From NCBI GenBank assembly GCA_038213615.1, contig JBBQSV010000014.1, positions 1-21,123 of the forward strand: DNA of 21,123 nucleotides, written 5' to 3'. The notes below the pieces were generated by a model. The model searched no databases. It was not told the origin of the DNA and was given only the letters and a program-made list of their open reading frames with translations. A program made the translations under genes and the position numbers. Source of the DNA: JBBQSV01 sp038213615. GTDB taxonomy: Bacteria; Patescibacteriota; Saccharimonadia; Saccharimonadales; OMJO01. Below are positions 18,085 to 21,123 of the stretch, piece after piece. How positions within the stretch are numbered: position 1 is the first letter of the stretch; the number at the start of each line of letters is the position of its first letter.

Positions 18085-19296
18085 CTAGTTGATAAAGCTC
18101 TTGCCGGCCAAACTATAAACCGGTAGTAATACAGCCGCCACGATTATCATAGCTACCACGCCCAAAATTATCATCATCACTGGTTCGATGATGGTAGAGA
18201 TAGCCTTGATCTGGTTATCGACTTCTTTTTCATAGTAATCCGCCACCTTGCCCAGCATGGCTTCTAATGCCCCGGACTGTTCACCAATACTAATCATGTT
18301 TGGTACTAATTCTAAGAAGTTAGGGTCTTTAGATATGGATTCTGAAAGTGACTTACCGCCTTTGACTTTTTCGCTGGCCGCTTTTAGGGATTCCTGAATG
18401 TAGACGTTGTTGATAGCCCGGCCAGTGATGTCCATCATCTGCAGTAGAGGCACGCCGCTGCCCACCAGAGTATTAGCGGTGCGAGCAAAGCGAGCCATGT
18501 ATAACTTCATAAACAGTGGCCCAACTGGCCAAGCCTTCATCTTTAGTCTGTCCATCAGGCGTCGGCCACCAACTGTCTTTATCCACCTAAAGCCAAATAC
18601 ACCTCCCAGCGCTATAAGTATAAGTATTAACCACCAAAACCTAGTCACTAGATGTGACAAACCTAGCAAAACTCTAGTCAGGATTGGCAACTGGTTGCCT
18701 GGCAAGCCGTTATAGAGCACCTGAACCTGGGGTAAAACTTTAACGATCATAAATGTGATCACCGCCAACATCACTAGGATCACCACCGCAGGGTAGACCA
18801 TAGCACCACGGACCTTGCTAAGGATTTCGGCATCTTTCTCTTGCTGATCGGCAATACGTTCCATGGCGGTGTCTAGAGTACCAGAGGCTTCGCCGGCAGT
18901 TATTAGGCCGATGAATATCTCGTTGAAGGCTTCGGGGTGTTTAGCTAGGGCCTGGGATAGCGACGACCCACCTTCTACGTCACCAATGACCTGGCCCAAC
19001 ACAAGCTTTAAAGGCTTACTGGTAGTTTGCTTCATGGTACTACGCAGACTTTGTACAAGCGGCAGCCCAGCATTAATTAGCGTGGACATCTGGCGAGAGA
19101 ACAGTACTTTATCTTTAGACTTTATACGGTTGAAGGGGTTTGTTGGATTGCCGGCTTTTTCTACACTTATATCAATTGGTACCAGGCCCTGTTGTTTGAT
19201 TAGCTTAGCGGCGGCAGATTCACTTTCGGCCTGAACAATAGACTTTTGCTTTTGACCAGTCGCTGGGTCACGGGCGGTGTATTTGAAAGTGAGCAT
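18085..19296 (-). CDS. pilC: Type IV pilus inner membrane platform protein PilC
   Basis: A 403-residue protein with the typical PilC/GspF layout: N-terminal FKYTARDPATGQ, then two T2SSF domains (about 67-190 and 270-395). The repeated signature appears as FSRQMSTLINAGLPLVQSL and, in the second copy, FARTANTLVGSGVPLLQMM, each followed by GE-x-SG (AGEASGTLDTAM, IGEQSGALEAML). Three membrane helices lie near 170-190, 222-242 and 368-395. It anchors the PilB and PilT motors and passes torque to the growing pilus base. It starts 3 bp after pilT and is followed by the main pilin after about 95 bp. Confidence 0.95.
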   Translation of the reverse strand: MLTFKYTARDPATGQKQKSIVQAESESAAAKLIKQQGLVPIDISVEKAGNPTNPFNRIKSKDKVLFSRQMSTLINAGLPLVQSLRSTMKQTTSKPLKLVLGQVIGDVEGGSSLSQALAKHPEAFNEIFIGLITAGEASGTLDTAMERIADQQEKDAEILSKVRGAMVYPAVVILVMLAVITFMIVKVLPQVQVLYNGLPGNQLPILTRVLLGLSHLVTRFWWLILILIALGGVFGFRWIKTVGGRRLMDRLKMKAWPVGPLFMKLYMARFARTANTLVGSGVPLLQMMDITGRAINNVYIQESLKAASEKVKGGKSLSESISKDPNFLELVPNMISIGEQSGALEAMLGKVADYYEKEVDNQIKAISTIIEPVMMIILGVVAMIIVAAVLLPVYSLAGKSFIN

Positions 19297-19299
19297 TTG

Positions 19300-20367
19300 T
19301 TAACCCCGCATCAACCTATCTAGTTCATCAATATCAACTGCGTAGTTGCGGGCCTCATCATAACTAATGGAACCGTTGTGAATCAGTCCCACCAAGGTCT
19401 TATCCATAGACTGCATGCCGAATTCCGCACCGGTCTGAATAACGGCCTCTAGCTGGTGACTTTTGCCCTCGCGAATAATGTTGCGCACGGCTGGGGTAGC
19501 CACCAAAATTTCGGCAGCCGCAATCCGCCCACCACCGATGGACGGGATCAAACGTTGCGAGACAATCGCCATCAAAATGTTAGCTAGTTGGGCCCGAATC
19601 TGGGGCTGTTGGTGCGGCGGAAATACATCTACCATGCGGTCGATACTTTGGCTGGCACTATTGGTGTGCAGCGTGGCAAATACCAAGTGACCGGTCTCGG
19701 CAATGGTAATAGCGGCCGATATAGTTTCTAGATCTCGCATCTCGCCAATTAGCACTACGTCGGGGTCTTCACGCAAACTGCTTCGCAAAGCCGCCGCGAA
19801 TGAATAGGTGTCGTAGTGGACTTCTCGCTGTACCACCACAGATTTTTTAGAACGATGAGTGTATTCGATGGGGTCCTCAATAGTCACAATGTGTACGGCT
19901 CGTTCTACGTTAATTTTGTGAACCATACCAGCCAGCGTAGTGGACTTACCAGAACCAGTGGGGCCAGTTACTAGCACCAAACCCCTGGGGTAGTCGGCGA
20001 ATTTATTAACAATTTCTGGCAAACCAAGTTGTTCAATACTTAAGATTTCGTTGGGTATTAGACGCAGCGCGGCAGCTAGGTTGCCCCGCTCGTGAAAAGC
20101 GTTGACCCTAAACCGGCCCAAATCACCAAAGGCAAAACTAAAGTCAAACTCTTTGTCTTTGAGTAAAATCTGCTTTTGGTCCTCGTCTAGAATAGAAAAT
20201 ATCAAAAATTCTACGGCTTCTTCGTTCAAAGCTTCGGCTCCAGAAACAGGCGCCAATGAACCATCAACTCTAAGCATCGGTGGCAAGCCCACCTGAATGT
20301 GCAGATCAGAAGCCTTCTTTTTGATAACTTCTTCTAGTAGTACTTCTATTTTTGGATGCCCTTGCAT
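19300..20367 (-). CDS. pilT: Twitching motility (pilus retraction) ATPase PilT
   Basis: A 355-residue retraction ATPase, the usual PilT length. I use ATG 20367 over an in-frame GTG at 20376 because GGGAGG lies 9 nt upstream and the GTG overlaps that site. It has the N-terminal PAS-like PilT domain (ASDLHIQVGLPPMLRVDG at ~19-36), Walker A GPTGSGKST 135-143, Asp box IEDPIEY 163-169, Walker B DVVLIGEMRD 203-212 and His box ATLHT 231-235, then the C-terminal AIRNLIRE-like segment as AVRNIIREGK. PilT depolymerises the pilus to give twitching and DNA uptake, so this cell likely retracts its pili. It follows pilB by 20 bp and precedes pilC by 3 bp. Confidence 0.95.
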   Translation of the reverse strand: MQGHPKIEVLLEEVIKKKASDLHIQVGLPPMLRVDGSLAPVSGAEALNEEAVEFLIFSILDEDQKQILLKDKEFDFSFAFGDLGRFRVNAFHERGNLAAALRLIPNEILSIEQLGLPEIVNKFADYPRGLVLVTGPTGSGKSTTLAGMVHKINVERAVHIVTIEDPIEYTHRSKKSVVVQREVHYDTYSFAAALRSSLREDPDVVLIGEMRDLETISAAITIAETGHLVFATLHTNSASQSIDRMVDVFPPHQQPQIRAQLANILMAIVSQRLIPSIGGGRIAAAEILVATPAVRNIIREGKSHQLEAVIQTGAEFGMQSMDKTLVGLIHNGSISYDEARNYAVDIDELDRLMRG

Positions 20368-20387
20368 ATATTCCACCCTCCCTTTGT

Positions 20388-21123
20388 TTAAGCGCCGTCG
20401 ATGGCTGCCACTCGATTAACCTCGGCTATGGTGGTTTGACCAGCCAATGCCTTTAGGTAGCCGTCCTCTCGCATAATGAGCATATCCTGTTCGGCCTGAG
20501 CCGTCTTTTGGATCTCGGTGCTAGTAGAACGCTTAAGAATTAAATCCTGAATGGCCTCTGTAATCTCAAAGACCTCGTACAAACCCATCCGCCCCCTGTA
20601 ACCACCCGGGCTTTCGGCGGTATCTTTGCCCTTAAACAAAGTATAAGCGTTTTGGGCACTCAGTGGCAAGCTAGGATAGCCAAGATCCTCGCCCACCTTC
20701 TTGACATCAGCCTGAGTCTGGGGCAAAAGCTTGCCCATGGTCTCGTGAATGGCCTCGGTCTCGGCTTTGTCGGACTGGTAGGATTCTTTGTCAGTGCTTA
20801 ATCGCCTTACCAAGCGCTGACCAATTACGGTGTGCACTGTGCTGGCTATCAAAAATGGCTCGATGCCCATGTCTAGCAGCCTGGGCAAGATGCCAGAGGC
20901 CGAATTGGTGTGCAGAGTAGCAAACACTAGGTGGCCAGTTAGTGCAGCCTGAACAGCCAAAGTAGCTGTTTCTTTATCACGGATCTCCCCCACCATGACT
21001 ACGTCTGGGTCTTGGCGCAAGATTGACCTTAGCCCGGAGGCAAAAGTTAACCCCACATCCGGGTTAACCTGAATTTGATTAATGCCGGGCATCTTGTATT
21101 CTACGGGGTCTTCTAACGTAACT
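20388..21123 (-). CDS. pilB: Pilus extension ATPase PilB, C-terminal part (cut by window edge)
   Basis: The visible part is about 244 residues, continuing open to the window end (VTLEDPVEYKMPG precedes the first ATG, so that Met is not the true start). It has the Asp box EDPVEY, the Walker B region DPDVVMVGEIRDKET, the His box ATLHTNSAS and the C-terminal GYRGRMGLYEVFEITEAIQ of GspE/PilB. The tetracysteine zinc motif normally just before GYRGR is missing: the region reads RLVRRLSTDKESYQ ... TAESPGGYRGR without Cys. The metal loop is replaced by a longer linker (~60 residues with LGYPSLPLSAQNAYTLF). Adjacent pilT and pilC make it the extension motor of this locus. The N-terminal domains are outside the window. 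Confidence 0.92.
   Translation of the reverse strand, partial: VTLEDPVEYKMPGINQIQVNPDVGLTFASGLRSILRQDPDVVMVGEIRDKETATLAVQAALTGHLVFATLHTNSASGILPRLLDMGIEPFLIASTVHTVIGQRLVRRLSTDKESYQSDKAETEAIHETMGKLLPQTQADVKKVGEDLGYPSLPLSAQNAYTLFKGKDTAESPGGYRGRMGLYEVFEITEAIQDLILKRSTSTEIQKTAQAEQDMLIMREDGYLKALAGQTTIAEVNRVAAIDGA

Noticed and set aside
1..21123. CRISPR array, phage genes or IS transposase
   Set aside because: No spaced identical repeats, no phage structural genes and no transposase motifs in any frame I read.

Overview
The window looks like a chromosomal segment from a small-genome Patescibacteria (CPR) organism, most likely Candidatus Saccharibacteria (TM7). The evidence is the gene content: a complete type IV pilus locus with short prepilins, YvcK, a threonyl-tRNA synthetase without its TGS domain, a membrane GT2 glycosyltransferase paired with a small membrane protein, and a membrane-anchored SurA/PpiC-like protein. 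TGA serves as a stop in several genes here, which argues against the recoded Gracilibacteria and Absconditabacteria. The lineage is inferred from gene families; no rRNA is present to confirm it. There is no phage, IS transposase or CRISPR array.

Layout. 1-3728 (minus): operon thrS - alkyltransferase-like gene - miaA - winged-helix regulator (cut by the window edge), with an attenuator-like hairpin in the thrS leader. 3929-4336 (plus): tRNA-Val(GAC) with terminator, then a self-contained unit of promoter, Shine-Dalgarno, 38-codon ORF and terminator. 4337-4572: an untranslated stretch with interlocking inverted repeats. 4573-4977 (plus): nrdR-like gene, converging on a GT2 glycosyltransferase and a small membrane protein (4972-6929, minus). 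6958-8153 (minus): tRNA-Gly(CCC), tRNA-Thr(CGT), yvcK. 8241-8653 (plus): tRNA-Asp(GTC) and a frameshifted MazG-like pseudogene. 8650-10301 (minus): SurA/PpiC-like protein and PH-domain protein. 10357-10528 (minus): an intact tRNA-Arg(CCT) lying between two halves of another tRNA-Arg. 10550-11715 (minus): CYTH protein and ndk. 11985-12899 (plus): XerC/D-type recombinase. 12922-21123 (minus): type IV pilus locus in transcription order pilB (cut by the window edge), pilT, pilC, main pilin, terminator, pilD, and four pilin-like genes (GspH/PilE-like, PilV-like, PilW-like, PilX-like).

How the genes work together. The pilus locus encodes the extension motor (PilB), retraction motor (PilT), platform (PilC), prepilin peptidase (PilD), one main pilin and a set of minor pilins, so it is close to a whole machine; in episymbiotic Saccharibacteria such pili are thought to serve host contact and twitching. 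The thrS operon joins tRNA charging, tRNA modification (MiaA) and a DNA-damage sensor-like protein.

Most notable observations: (1) the alkyltransferase-like gene carries an in-frame 171-bp insert bounded by 14-bp imperfect inverted repeats, like a palindromic coding-region element; (2) a tRNA-Arg flanked by inverted repeats sits inside a broken second tRNA-Arg gene; (3) at least eight genes have a -10 box only 6-11 nt before the ATG and no ribosome binding site, which implies leaderless mRNAs; (4) there is a small-protein transcription unit at 4122-4336; (5) the MazG-like gene is decaying although its promoter box is intact.
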